Of a stretch of DNA of 46,686 bases, positions 8,546-16,756 are shown in pieces. A program made the position numbers and the translations under genes. The notes beneath the pieces were generated by a model that saw only the letters and a list, made by a program, of their open reading frames with translations, had not been told where the DNA came from and searched no databases. The stretch covers positions 1-46,686 of the forward strand of contig JAKLJY010000058.1 of NCBI GenBank assembly GCA_023150895.1. The letters run 5' to 3'. The DNA comes from Myxococcota bacterium. Lineage in GTDB: Bacteria > Myxococcota_A > Bradymonadia > UBA7976 > UBA1532. The stretch's first letter is position 1; each line of letters opens with the position of its first letter.

Positions 8546-8812
8546 GTGGAACCGGCGACCCTGCTCCTTCTGCTCGCCTTCTGCCGCGATCTCGCGACGG
8601 CGGACCTGCGCGCGCTGACCCCCGAGGACCTCGAAGTCGTGCGGCAGCTCGAACTCCTCGAGAACCTCGAACTGCTCGAGAACTTCGACCTCGAGCTCCT
8701 CGTCGGCCCGCCCGGCGAATCCGAGGCCGACCCCGACGAGGCGGCCCTCGAACCCGACGCCGCCCCCCCGGTGCCGACGACACCGCCCCCTGCCCCCCGG
8801 AGCCCCCCATGA
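8546..8812 (+). CDS. Small acidic Leu/Glu-rich protein, first gene of the sigma cassette
   Basis: 88 residues from a GTG preceded by a weak GAGG. A hydrophobic start (VEPATLLLLLAF) is followed by a repetitive helical stretch rich in Leu-Glu-Asn-Leu units (LELLENLELLENFDLELL, about 38-55) and then an acidic, Pro-rich tail. A similar Leu/Asp/Glu-rich segment occurs near the C-terminus of the putative anti-sigma protein two genes downstream (HLDLLEQYDELEAFEAL). Its stop overlaps the ATG of the sigma factor (ATGA), which argues that it is a real, co-translated member. Function unknown; it may interact with the regulator by helix pairing. Start position is uncertain. Confidence 0.6.
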   Translation: MEPATLLLLLAFCRDLATADLRALTPEDLEVVRQLELLENLELLENFDLELLVGPPGESEADPDEAALEPDAAPPVPTTPPPAPRSPP

Positions 8813-9435
8813 CCGGCCCGCTGGACCCCGACGCCGCGCTGATGTGCCGCGTGCGTGACGGTGACGACGAGGCGTTCACCCGCCTCTTCACGAACTGGCG
8901 GCGACCCCTGGTCCGGTTCGCGGTCCGGTTCGTGGGCGATCAGGCGCGCGGCGAAGAGCTTGCGCAGGACGTCTTCCTGAAGATCTACCGGGCGCGCGAA
9001 CGCTACGAGCCTCGCGAGCGATTCGCCGCCTACGTCTTCCGGATCGCCACGAATCACTGCCTCAACGAGCTGCGTCGCGTCGAGCACCAGCGCAGGGGCG
9101 ACAATGTCGAGGATCTGCCGGGGGAGCCGGTCGACGCGACGGAGCCGCGGGCCGACGCCCTGCTCGAAGCCGCGCAGCTGGCCGAGCACGTCCGCGCCGC
9201 GGTCGTCAAGCTCCCCCCCAATCAGCGGGCGGCCCTGCTCCTGCTGCGCGAGGAGGGCTTGGGCTACGAGGAGATCGCCGACGCCCTCTCGACCTCGGTG
9301 GCCGCCGTGAAGTCGCTCCTCAATCGCGCACGCAAGGCGCTCGTCAACGAGCTCGCCCCCTTTCTGGAGCACCCCCTCGCCCGACCCGGCGAGGGCGCGA
9401 GCGAAGCCGCCGTCCCGGCGGGAGGTACCCCATGA
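8809..9435 (+). CDS. ECF-type RNA polymerase sigma factor
   Basis: 208 residues with the two domains of a group 4 sigma factor. Region 2 (about 24-92) includes GDDEAFTRLF, the -10 recognition stretch EELAQDVFLKIYRARERY and FRIATNHCLNELRR. Region 4 (about 120-178) has LPPNQRAALLLLREEGLGYEEIA and the helix-turn-helix STSVAAVKSLLNRARKAL. A Pro/Glu/Ala-rich tail of about 25 residues follows. The start overlaps the preceding small gene and the stop overlaps the next gene, both as ATGA. The next gene encodes a one-TM protein in the position usual for an anti-sigma factor, so control by membrane sequestration is likely. Confidence 0.93.
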   Translation: MTGPLDPDAALMCRVRDGDDEAFTRLFTNWRRPLVRFAVRFVGDQARGEELAQDVFLKIYRARERYEPRERFAAYVFRIATNHCLNELRRVEHQRRGDNVEDLPGEPVDATEPRADALLEAAQLAEHVRAAVVKLPPNQRAALLLLREEGLGYEEIADALSTSVAAVKSLLNRARKALVNELAPFLEHPLARPGEGASEAAVPAGGTP

Positions 9436-10172
9436 CGCCGAAGTTCGAGTTCAAGGTGGTCGAGAGCGGCGAGCCGCGGCGCGACGAGACACCCGATGCG
9501 TTCCTTCGGCGCCAGCACGAGGGCGAAGAACGGGCGCTCACCCTGCTGGCGCTCGACCGCCCCGAGCCGGGTCCCGACTTCGACGCGCGTTTCTCGGATC
9601 GCCTCGCGGCGCTGAAGATCATCGAGCGCGCCGAGCACATCGAGGCCGCGGCGCCGGCGATGGAGCCCGAGGTCGCAGGTCGCCTCGATCGTCTCCTGGC
9701 TGTCGATTGCCCGGAACCCTCGCCGATGTTCGACGCGCACCTGCGGCATCGCCTCCGACAGGCGCAGACCGAGGACGCCGGGCTGCGCACGGTCGCAGGC
9801 GACGTGCTACGACTGCCCGCCCTGCCGCAGCGGCACTGGCCGAGCCTCGACCGCGCCGTCGCCGCGGGCCCGCGCTGGCGGCGCAACTTCAAGGTCACGG
9901 CGGCCCTGGCCGCGGCGGCCCTCGCCGTGACGTTCTGGTTCGCGGGGAAGGTCGAGGACCTCACGCCCCCGGACGAGGAGCTGGACATGGTCGCCCACCT
10001 CGACCTCCTCGAGCAGTATGACGAACTCGAAGCCTTCGAAGCGCTGAGGGACGAGGACGTCTTCGAGACCGTCGCCGCGCTCGACACCCTGCTCGACGAA
10101 AGCGAGGGACCGGAGCCCGCCGGTGCGCCCCCCCCCGGGCCGGCCCCCGACGAGAAAGCGAGGCTTCAATGA
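9432..10172 (+). CDS. Putative membrane anti-sigma factor with an internal repeat
   Basis: 246 residues with a cytoplasmic N-terminal region of about 150 residues, one hydrophobic helix (about 153-173, FKVTAALAAAALAVTFWFAG) and an acidic C-terminal region with Leu/Asp/Glu repeats. The N-terminal part contains two copies of a motif, LLALDRPEPGPDFDARFSDRL (38-58) and LLAVDCPEPSPMFDAHLRHRL (88-108), 50 residues apart. Position after an ECF sigma gene, size and single TM fit an anti-sigma factor. No zinc-finger (HxxxCxxC) of the ZAS type is visible, so this is a functional inference. Both ends overlap neighbours as ATGA. Confidence 0.7.
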   Translation: MTPKFEFKVVESGEPRRDETPDAFLRRQHEGEERALTLLALDRPEPGPDFDARFSDRLAALKIIERAEHIEAAAPAMEPEVAGRLDRLLAVDCPEPSPMFDAHLRHRLRQAQTEDAGLRTVAGDVLRLPALPQRHWPSLDRAVAAGPRWRRNFKVTAALAAAALAVTFWFAGKVEDLTPPDEELDMVAHLDLLEQYDELEAFEALRDEDVFETVAALDTLLDESEGPEPAGAPPPGPAPDEKARLQ

Positions 10173-10738
10173 CCACGCGAATCCGATTCGGGCTCGTGTC
10201 GATCGCGTTCGTCCTGCTCGGCCTTGCGGCCCGCGACGGGCGAGCCGAGTCCCCGCAGGTGAGTCCGGCCGCGGCCTCCGCCACCGCCGCCTCGGCCACC
10301 CCCTCCGCCGCCGAGGACCCCGCCCTGAAACGCAACCTGGAGCGCTGGCAGACGCTCTCCGACGACGAGAAGGCTGCGTTGCGGGACAAGCTGCGGGCCT
10401 TCAACGACCTGCCGAGCGAGACGCGGCAGGCGCTCCGGGAGCGGTGGCGCCGGTTCCGGGACCTGCCCGATGCCGAACGCGAGACGATTCGCCGCCACTG
10501 GCGTCAGTACCGGGATCTGCCGCCCCGGGAGCGCAAGGTCCTGCGAGAGAACTTCGAGCGATTGCGGACGCTGTCTCCGGGGGAGAGGACGCGCATGCGC
10601 AAGCTCTACAAGCGCCTCCTGGAGATGAGCCCCGCGGATCGCGCCCGATTCCTGAAGAACCTCGACCGCTGGCGCGACCTCGACCCCGACGCCCGGCGAC
10701 GCCTCAAGGACAGCCTGCGCCGGCGTAGAGGCGAGTAA
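10169..10738 (+). CDS. DUF3106-type secreted protein with tandem Trp/Leu-Arg repeats
   Basis: 189 residues. A hydrophobic N-terminal signal (about 5-25) is followed by a Ser/Ala/Pro linker and about seven degenerate repeats of 18-20 residues. Each has a pattern such as RWRRFRDLPDAERETIR, with an aromatic residue, Leu-Ser/Pro, then Glu-Arg and a basic helix. This is the layout of DUF3106, often found next to sigma/anti-sigma pairs in proteobacteria. Basic charge and export suggest a periplasmic helical protein, perhaps a stress sensor for the sigma pathway by analogy with CpxP-like proteins; that role is inference. It is the last gene of the ATGA-coupled cassette. Confidence 0.78.
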   Translation: MTTRIRFGLVSIAFVLLGLAARDGRAESPQVSPAAASATAASATPSAAEDPALKRNLERWQTLSDDEKAALRDKLRAFNDLPSETRQALRERWRRFRDLPDAERETIRRHWRQYRDLPPRERKVLRENFERLRTLSPGERTRMRKLYKRLLEMSPADRARFLKNLDRWRDLDPDARRRLKDSLRRRRGE

Positions 10739-10744
10739 GCCCCG

Positions 10745-12007
10745 TCACGGTGCGGAGCGACGGGTGGCCGCCTCGGCGCGCAGAAGGTGGACCGCGGCCA
10801 GAACGGCCAGCCCGGCCGCCGCAGCCATGTACCCGAACGCGACCGGCCACCCCCGGGCCTCGGCGAGGGCCGCCGCGCCGACACCGCCGAGCGCCGCGCC
10901 GACGACGTAGCCAATCCCGTCGACGAGCCCGGCCGCCACCGCCGCCGCAGAGCGCCCCCCCACGTCGATGCTCACCGCCCCACCCAGCAGGCTGAACGGC
11001 CCGAGCAGGCCGAAACCGCAGAGGGCCCACAGCGCCCGTGCGGCGCTCACGGAGAGATCCGGGACCAGGGCGAGCCCCGTCAGGCCGACCGTGAGACACC
11101 CGAGGAGCGCCAGACTGACGGGCGCGCGGCGTCCGCGGTCGAGTACGTCGCTGAAGACGCCGGCGAAGAGCGTCCCGGCGATGCCCGCCGCCGGGAAGAT
11201 GCTCGAGGCCGTCATGGCCTCGGCGGGCGTCAACCCGAGGCTGGCGAAATGGGTGCTCGACCAGTCCTGACAGGCCTGCCGGATGGCCGTCAGCAGCACG
11301 CTCATCACGGCAAGGACGTGGAACTCGGGGCGACGGAGAAGGTCGCGTACGAGGCGGGCCTCGAACCGCTCGGCGCGAGGTGCACCGGCCTCCGCCTCCG
11401 TCAGGGGCGCCTCGCCGATGGCCTCCGGTCCGCCCTTGAGCGTGACGACGGCCAGGCCCGTCAGGACGAGCGCAATCCCGGCGGGGATGAAAAAGACGGC
11501 GCGCCAGCCGAGGCCCGCCCCTGTGATGCCGCCCGCCAGGGCCCGCGCCAGGACGTCGCCCACGAGCCAGCTCAGGCTGAGGACGCTCATGACCGTGCCG
11601 ACCCCGACGCGGGGGTACCACTGGGCCGCGATCTGCACCATCCCGACCCAGCCGCCGGCCTGGACGAACCGGTTCAGCGACCAGAGGACGACGAGGCCGA
11701 AGACCCCCTCGACGAGGCCGCAGGCCCCCGAGAAGACCGCCGCGCCGCCGAGGCCCGCGAGGAAGAGCGCGCGCCCGCCGAGCGTCGCCGCGAAGAAGCC
11801 GTGGGTGAACTTGCCGAGCCCGTAGACGAGCGTCGACGCGGTGCTGACCCACCCGAGCGCGACGAGGTCGACCCCGAGTTCCTCGCGCAGCAGCGGCGTC
11901 GCGGCCGAGAGGTTCGCGCGGCACAGGTAGTAGCCGACGTACCCGAGAAGCAGCGTGACCAGCGTCGACCACCGCCACCCGCGGAAACGGCGTGAGCGCG
12001 GCGTCAC
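10745..12007 (-). CDS. MFS carrier of the organophosphate:phosphate antiporter type
   Basis: 420 residues with about 12 hydrophobic helices. The first helix reads GYVGYYLCRANLSAATPLL, the signature seen in GlpT/UhpT/UhpC-like carriers, followed by GKFTHGFFA and a Gln-Ala-Gly-Gly-Trp stretch (RFVQAGGWVGMVQIAAQWYP) also typical of that family. It probably exchanges a phosphorylated metabolite or senses one as UhpC does; the substrate is unknown. A GTG start at 12007 overlaps the dinB stop by four bases (GTGA). A longer in-frame extension exists but lies wholly inside dinB. Confidence 0.83.
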   Translation of the reverse strand: MTPRSRRFRGWRWSTLVTLLLGYVGYYLCRANLSAATPLLREELGVDLVALGWVSTASTLVYGLGKFTHGFFAATLGGRALFLAGLGGAAVFSGACGLVEGVFGLVVLWSLNRFVQAGGWVGMVQIAAQWYPRVGVGTVMSVLSLSWLVGDVLARALAGGITGAGLGWRAVFFIPAGIALVLTGLAVVTLKGGPEAIGEAPLTEAEAGAPRAERFEARLVRDLLRRPEFHVLAVMSVLLTAIRQACQDWSSTHFASLGLTPAEAMTASSIFPAAGIAGTLFAGVFSDVLDRGRRAPVSLALLGCLTVGLTGLALVPDLSVSAARALWALCGFGLLGPFSLLGGAVSIDVGGRSAAAVAAGLVDGIGYVVGAALGGVGAAALAEARGWPVAFGYMAAAAGLAVLAAVHLLRAEAATRRSAP

Positions 12008-13107
12008 GCCGGGGCACCCGGGAGCGGCAGCCAGAGCTGGCGCGGGGCATCGACCGGCTCGAGATTCGCCGCCGAGAGCCCGAGCAACCGCACGGGCCGC
12101 GCGTCGTCGGCCAGGACGGCACGGAGAAGGCCCTCCCCGATGGCGAAGAGTTCGGCGGCCTCCGCCACCGGTGCGTCGGGGGTCCGGCTGCGCGTGATCG
12201 TCGCGAAGTCCGAAAACCGCACCTTGAGCGTGACCGTCCGCGCCCGGCGGGCCACCCGGCCGAGCCCGTCGGCGACATCCTCGGCATGCCGCGACAGCAG
12301 CGATGTGAGGGCATCCAGCTCCCGGATGTCGGTGCTCAGGGTCGTCTCCGCGCCCCGGGTCCGCGGCTCGCGAGACGTCTCCACGGGACGCTCGTCGCGA
12401 CCGAACGCCTGGTCGTGCAGAAACGCCCCCCAGCGGCCCAGGGCGGTCGTCAACGCCGAGACCGGGGTCGCGCGAATGTCCGAGACGCGTTCGAGTCCGA
12501 GGGCCTTCAAGCGCGCGGCCGTCGCCGGCCCCACGCCCCACAACGCGTCGACCGGCATCGGCGCGAGGAAATCCGCCACCTGCGCCGGGGGCACGATGAC
12601 GAGGCCGTCGGGCTTGCGGTGCCCGCTCGCCAGCTTCGCGACGAGCTTGTTCGGGCCGACCCCGGCCGAGGCGACCAGCCCCGTGACGGACAGGATGCGC
12701 TGCTTCAGGTGGCGCGCCACCCGGCCCGCGAGGGGTTCGGCCAGCCGATTCTGCGTGACGTCGAGGAAGGCCTCGTCGAGGGCGAGCGGTTCGACGAGGT
12801 CCGTCACTTCGTGAAAAACGCCGTGAATGAGGCGGCTCGCCTCGGTGTACTTGCGAAAGTCGGGCGCGATGAAGGCCGCCTGCGGACACAGCCGGCGCGC
12901 CTGCGAACATGGGATGGCGGAGCGGACCCCGAATGCCCGCGCCTCGTACGACGCCGAGCAGACCACCGCACGGCTCTCCGGCGAGCCCCCGACGACGACC
13001 GGCCGGCCCCGCAGTTCCGGACGGTCCCGCTGCTCGACCGATGCGTAGAAGGCGTCCATGTCGACATGGACGATCTTGCGGCCCACCGGCGGGGACGGGA
13101 CCTCCAT
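12004..13107 (-). CDS. dinB: DNA polymerase IV, Y-family translesion polymerase
   Basis: 367 residues with all Y-family landmarks: metal-binding HVDMDAFYASVE (14-25, D16) and LALDEAFLDVT (108-118, D111/E112), a helix-hairpin-helix-like stretch near ALWGVGPATAARLKALG, and the little-finger domain beyond about 240. The extreme C-terminus carries QLWLPL (357-362), the beta-clamp binding peptide. It performs error-prone bypass synthesis at damaged templates. No LexA-like box was recognised upstream; the start lies only 16 bases after the stop of the outer-membrane protein gene, so read-through from that promoter is likely. Confidence 0.95.
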   Translation of the reverse strand: MEVPSPPVGRKIVHVDMDAFYASVEQRDRPELRGRPVVVGGSPESRAVVCSASYEARAFGVRSAIPCSQARRLCPQAAFIAPDFRKYTEASRLIHGVFHEVTDLVEPLALDEAFLDVTQNRLAEPLAGRVARHLKQRILSVTGLVASAGVGPNKLVAKLASGHRKPDGLVIVPPAQVADFLAPMPVDALWGVGPATAARLKALGLERVSDIRATPVSALTTALGRWGAFLHDQAFGRDERPVETSREPRTRGAETTLSTDIRELDALTSLLSRHAEDVADGLGRVARRARTVTLKVRFSDFATITRSRTPDAPVAEAAELFAIGEGLLRAVLADDARPVRLLGLSAANLEPVDAPRQLWLPLPGAPA

Positions 13108-13123
13108 CGCCCGACGACCGGGC

Positions 13124-13732
13124 TCAGCGCCCGGCGTAGTAGGGCACCTCGAGGCCGACGACGAAGGCGCTGAACTGCACCTCGTTGTCCGGCGTCGAGG
13201 GCACGAAGTGCCACCGCACGAAGGGCGCGAAGGCCACGCCCTCGTCGGGCGCGCCGAAAAAGTCGAGTTCGTAGGAGACGCCCGCCTGGAAGATGGCGCC
13301 GCCCCCGGCCCCCTCCGGACCGCCGTCGTCGTCGGCGGTCAGCGAACCGCCCCCGACGCCGGTGCCGAGCAGAAAGACGAGGCCCTCCGTCCCCCACCCC
13401 GGTCGATAGGTCGACTGGAGGAAGAGCCCGCCAATCCCGGCGGAGAACGCGTCGCCCGAGCCGCCGGCGCCCGAGAACTCGAGTCCGAGCGTCAGGCGGG
13501 GGATGACCTCCTCGCCGAAGCGAAAGCCGCCGCCCGTCCCGAAGAAGCTCGGGGTGTCGCGACCGGCGTCATCGACGGCGCCGCCGATGACACCGCCCCC
13601 GCCACCGGCCACGAACCAGCCTCGCTGACCGCGCGGGTCGTCGGCGGCGCGGGCGGGCGCCGGCATCAGGGTGGCACAAAGGGCGACGACGGAGACCGCT
13701 GCGCTGGCGTGCGTGAGTGGGCGCTGTTTCAT
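13124..13732 (-). CDS. Small outer-membrane beta-barrel protein
   Basis: 202 residues. The N-terminus MKQRPLTHASAAVSVVALCA followed by PAPARAADDP is a good Sec signal with cleavage after ARA (about residue 29). The mature part is Gly-rich with alternating strands (GWFVAGGGGGVIGG, LTLGLEFSGAGG, ELDFFG, FAPFVRWHFVP) and ends with VVGLEVPYYAGR, consistent with an eight-strand barrel whose last strand ends in an aromatic-rich motif. No named family recognised. It is the first gene of a likely transcript with dinB and the MFS carrier. Confidence 0.7.
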   Translation of the reverse strand: MKQRPLTHASAAVSVVALCATLMPAPARAADDPRGQRGWFVAGGGGGVIGGAVDDAGRDTPSFFGTGGGFRFGEEVIPRLTLGLEFSGAGGSGDAFSAGIGGLFLQSTYRPGWGTEGLVFLLGTGVGGGSLTADDDGGPEGAGGGAIFQAGVSYELDFFGAPDEGVAFAPFVRWHFVPSTPDNEVQFSAFVVGLEVPYYAGR

Positions 13733-13742
13733 GGCCTGGAGG

Positions 13743-13771
13743 ATTCTGCCGGCCGGGCTCGGGTTGCGCAA
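13743..13771 (-). promoter_or_regulatory. Putative promoter with a very short leader
   Basis: Minus strand TTGCGC (13771-13766), 17-base spacer, CAGAAT (13748-13743), then 10 bases to the ATG at 13732. A leader of only about 3 bases is predicted. Confidence 0.4.
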
Positions 13772-13903
13772 CGCGAACCGCACCTTGGCGTGCGCGTGCT
13801 CCGGTTCTGCGGCGGGCGACCATACCGCAGGGCTGGCGCACTCGTTGCATGTCGGGCTCTCGAACACGACGTCCGCGTCGCAGAGATTCTCGAGGAAACC
13901 GTC

Positions 13904-15247
13904 ATGACCACCCCCGTCTCGAACCCCAAGCGCCCCAGCCCCGCCCCGGAGCGCCTCGGCATCCTGCTGCAAGGCATGGGCGCCGTCGCGAGCACCGTCG
14001 TGGCCGGGGTCCTGGCCATCCGCCAGGGGCTCGGCGAGCCCGTCGGCTCGCTCACGCAGTTGGCCCACATCCGCCTGGGCAAGCGCACCGAGAACCGCAA
14101 CCCGCGCATTCGCGACTTCGTGCCGCTCGCCCCGCTCGACGGCGTCGTCTTCGGCGGATGGGACATCTTCGGCGGCGATCTCTACGAGGCCTGCACCCAC
14201 GCGCAGGTGCTCGAGCCCACGCTCCTCGCGAAGCTCGAGGGCGCGCTGCGCGAGATCAAGCCGATGCCCGGCGCCTTCGACCCCAACTACGTCAAGCGGC
14301 TCAACGGCACTCACATCAAGCCCGGGACGCGCCGCGACTGGGCGAACGCGCTTCGGCAGGACATCCGCGACTTCAAGGCCAAGAACGGCCTCGACCGGGT
14401 CGTGCTCGTCAACTGCTCGAGCACCGAGGTCTACATCGAGCCCGGCCCGACGCACCAGACGCTGGCCGCCTTCGAGCGCGGACTGGATGAAGACGACTCC
14501 ACCATCAGCCCCGCGATGGTGTACGCGTACTCCGCATTGATGGAGGGCGTGCCCTACGCCAACGGGACGCCCTCGCTGTCCGCCGACATCCCCGCCCTGC
14601 TCGAGCTCGCCGACAAGGTGGGCGTGCCCATCGCGGGCAAGGACTTCAAGACCGGGCAGACGATGCTCAAGACCGTGCTGTCGCCGATGTTCAAGGCGCG
14701 CATGCTCGGCGTGAAGGGCTGGTTCTCGACGAACATCCTCGGCAACCGCGACGGCGAGGTCCTCGAGGATCCCGATTCGTTCAAGGCCAAGGAGAAGACG
14801 AAGCTCGGCGTGCTCGACACCATCCTGCAGCCCGAGACGTATCCCAACCTCTACGGCGACCTCTACCACGCGGTCCGCATCAACTATTACCCGCCGCGGG
14901 GGGACGCCAAAGAAGGCTGGGACAACATCGACATCTTCGGGTGGCTCGGCTACCCGATGCAGATCAAGGTCGATTTCCTCTGCCGGGACTCCATCCTGGC
15001 GGCACCCATCGTGCTCGACCTCGCCCTCTTCCTCGACCTCGCGCAGCGGGCCGGCAAGAAGGGCATCCAGGAGTGGCTGAGCTTCTACTGGAAGGGCCCG
15101 ATGGCCGCCGCGGGCCTCAAGCCCGAGCACGACCTCTTCATTCAGCTCACGAAACTCAAGAACAACCTGCGCCACATGATGGGCGAAGAGCTCATCACGC
15201 ACCTCGGGACCGAGTACTACGACTACCCGAGCGAGGGGAGCCACTGA
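13904..15247 (+). CDS. ino1: Inositol-3-phosphate synthase
   Basis: 447 residues of the myo-inositol-phosphate synthase family, which isomerises glucose 6-phosphate to inositol 1(3)-phosphate with NAD. The N-terminal NAD site is LLQGMGAVAST (21-31). GKDFKTGQTMLK (245-256) is the highly conserved active-site loop, and GWFSTNILGNRDG (272-284) matches the second conserved block. The ATG at 13904 has a GAGGA ribosome site about 8 bases upstream. The downstream fusion gene starts 1 base after the stop and is predicted to use the product, so the pair forms a pathway: glucose 6-phosphate to inositol phosphate to CDP-inositol to an inositol-phosphate diester. Confidence 0.93.
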   Translation: MTTPVSNPKRPSPAPERLGILLQGMGAVASTVVAGVLAIRQGLGEPVGSLTQLAHIRLGKRTENRNPRIRDFVPLAPLDGVVFGGWDIFGGDLYEACTHAQVLEPTLLAKLEGALREIKPMPGAFDPNYVKRLNGTHIKPGTRRDWANALRQDIRDFKAKNGLDRVVLVNCSSTEVYIEPGPTHQTLAAFERGLDEDDSTISPAMVYAYSALMEGVPYANGTPSLSADIPALLELADKVGVPIAGKDFKTGQTMLKTVLSPMFKARMLGVKGWFSTNILGNRDGEVLEDPDSFKAKEKTKLGVLDTILQPETYPNLYGDLYHAVRINYYPPRGDAKEGWDNIDIFGWLGYPMQIKVDFLCRDSILAAPIVLDLALFLDLAQRAGKKGIQEWLSFYWKGPMAAAGLKPEHDLFIQLTKLKNNLRHMMGEELITHLGTEYYDYPSEGSH

Positions 15248-15248
15248 C

Positions 15249-16694
15249 ATGTCCACGCACGTCGAACAGGCCGTCATTCTGGCCGCCGGCCTCGGCAGCC
15301 GCATCCGCAGCGACGCGCAGCCGCTCCCCAAGCCGCTCGTCAAAGTCGGCGGGCTCACGCTCCTCAAGCGCACCATCCTCACGGCGAAGTCCGCGGGGGT
15401 GAAGCGCTTCGTCATCATCGTCGGGTGCATGGGCGACCAGGTGAAGGCCAGCCTCGCGGACGACCCCGACGTGGACGGCCTCGAGCTCGTCTGGGTCCAG
15501 AACGAGCAGTACACCCTCAAGAACGGCATCAGCGTTCTGTGTGCGCGGCCGCACATCCGCGGTGAGTTCTTTCTCACCATGGCCGACCACATCGTCGAGA
15601 AGGCGGTCTGGCAGACGCTGCAGGCCGAGCCCGCCCGCGGTGGCCTGGTCCTGGCGGTCGACCGCAAGATCGACTCGATCTTCGACATGGACGACGCCAC
15701 GAAGGTGCGGGTCGGCGAGCGCGAGAGCATTCAGGCCATCGGCAAGCAGCTCACCGAGTTCGATGCGATCGACACCGGCGTGTTCCGCTGCGATCCGGCC
15801 CTCTTCGATGCGCTCGAGACCTTCCGCTCGGAAAACGGCGACGCCTCGCTCTCCGAGGGCGTGCAGACGCTCGCCCGCGCGGGCAAGGCCCGCGTCGCGG
15901 ACATCGGTGCCGCCTGGTGGCAGGACGTCGACGACCTGCCTTCTCGAAAAGAGGCCGAGCGCGTCATGTTCGCCAAGTTGACGAAGAAGACGGACGGCCC
16001 GGTGAGCCGGCACATCAACCGTCGATTCAGCAAGGCCATCACCCGGGTCGTGATGAACTTCAACGTGGTCCCCAACCACATGACCGCGGTGGGCCTGGCG
16101 GTCGGCCTGGCCTCGGCGGCGGTCACGGCGATGGTCACTCCCTCGAGCTTGTGGCTCCTGGCCCTCGGGGCGGTGCTCTTCCAGGTCTCGTCCATGATCG
16201 ACGGCGTCGACGGGGAGATCGCCCGCCTCAAGTTCAAGCACAGCGCCCGGGGCGAGTGGTTCGACACGATCTCCGACGACGTCATCAACCTGAGCTACCA
16301 CCTGGCCCTCGGCGTGGCGGCCTTCCGCCTCTCCGGCGAGAGCCTCTGGCTCAACCTCGGCATCGGGACGTTCATCCTGGGCTGGATCGTCGCCGGCAAC
16401 CTGTATCGCAAGCACCTCGGCACCGGGCGCGCGACGCACCTCGCCGTGGAGTGGTCCCACCTGAAGCCCGAGAATCAGAGCGCCTTCAACCGCTTCTGCG
16501 CGAAGCTCGAGTTCGTGGCGCACCGCGACTTCTACGCCTTCGCCATCATGCTGCTCGTCCTGTTCGGCTTCATGAAGTTCACCGTCGGGCTCACGTTCCT
16601 GACGACGACCTTCGTGTTCGCCCAGTGGGCGCTCACGGCCGCGCAAGAGGCCGCCGGTCGCCGCACGACCGAGACCGGCGCGCAGGGCGTCTGA
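15249..16694 (+). CDS. Fused sugar/inositol-phosphate nucleotidyltransferase and CDP-alcohol phosphotransferase
   Basis: 481 residues in two domains. The N-terminal nucleotidyltransferase (1-235) has LAAGLGSRI (11-19), a PKPLVKVGG loop (27-35) and metal-binding D113. The C-terminal membrane domain (about 250-470) has several hydrophobic helices and a perfect CDP-alcohol phosphotransferase signature: D318-x2-D321-G322-x2-A325-R326-x8-G335-x3-D339-x3-D343. This matches the architecture of the bifunctional CTP:inositol-1-phosphate cytidylyltransferase/di-myo-inositol-phosphate-phosphate synthase known from hyperthermophiles. The acceptor here could instead be a lipid, giving an inositol phospholipid. 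No inositol phosphatase is encoded in the window to finish a DIP pathway. Confidence 0.88.
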   Translation: MSTHVEQAVILAAGLGSRIRSDAQPLPKPLVKVGGLTLLKRTILTAKSAGVKRFVIIVGCMGDQVKASLADDPDVDGLELVWVQNEQYTLKNGISVLCARPHIRGEFFLTMADHIVEKAVWQTLQAEPARGGLVLAVDRKIDSIFDMDDATKVRVGERESIQAIGKQLTEFDAIDTGVFRCDPALFDALETFRSENGDASLSEGVQTLARAGKARVADIGAAWWQDVDDLPSRKEAERVMFAKLTKKTDGPVSRHINRRFSKAITRVVMNFNVVPNHMTAVGLAVGLASAAVTAMVTPSSLWLLALGAVLFQVSSMIDGVDGEIARLKFKHSARGEWFDTISDDVINLSYHLALGVAAFRLSGESLWLNLGIGTFILGWIVAGNLYRKHLGTGRATHLAVEWSHLKPENQSAFNRFCAKLEFVAHRDFYAFAIMLLVLFGFMKFTVGLTFLTTTFVFAQWALTAAQEAAGRRTTETGAQGV

Positions 16695-16719
16695 ATCGGC
16701 TCCCGGGCCTTCCCGGTCG

Positions 16720-16748
16720 TTGACAGCGGCCCGCCGGTCGGCGAGGGT
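16720..16748 (+). promoter_or_regulatory. Putative promoter of the ABC transporter pair, leaderless arrangement
   Basis: Perfect TTGACA (16720-16725), 17-base spacer, GAGGGT (16743-16748), then 8 bases to the GTG at 16757. The -10 is weak but the position matches other leaderless starts here. Confidence 0.45.
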
Positions 16749-16756
16749 CGAGCCCC

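Noticed and set aside
10745-12910. A 721-codon frame that would fuse the MFS carrier to an upstream half
   Set aside because: The upstream part lies inside dinB in another frame and lacks any motif; the GTG at 12007 gives a normal-length carrier.
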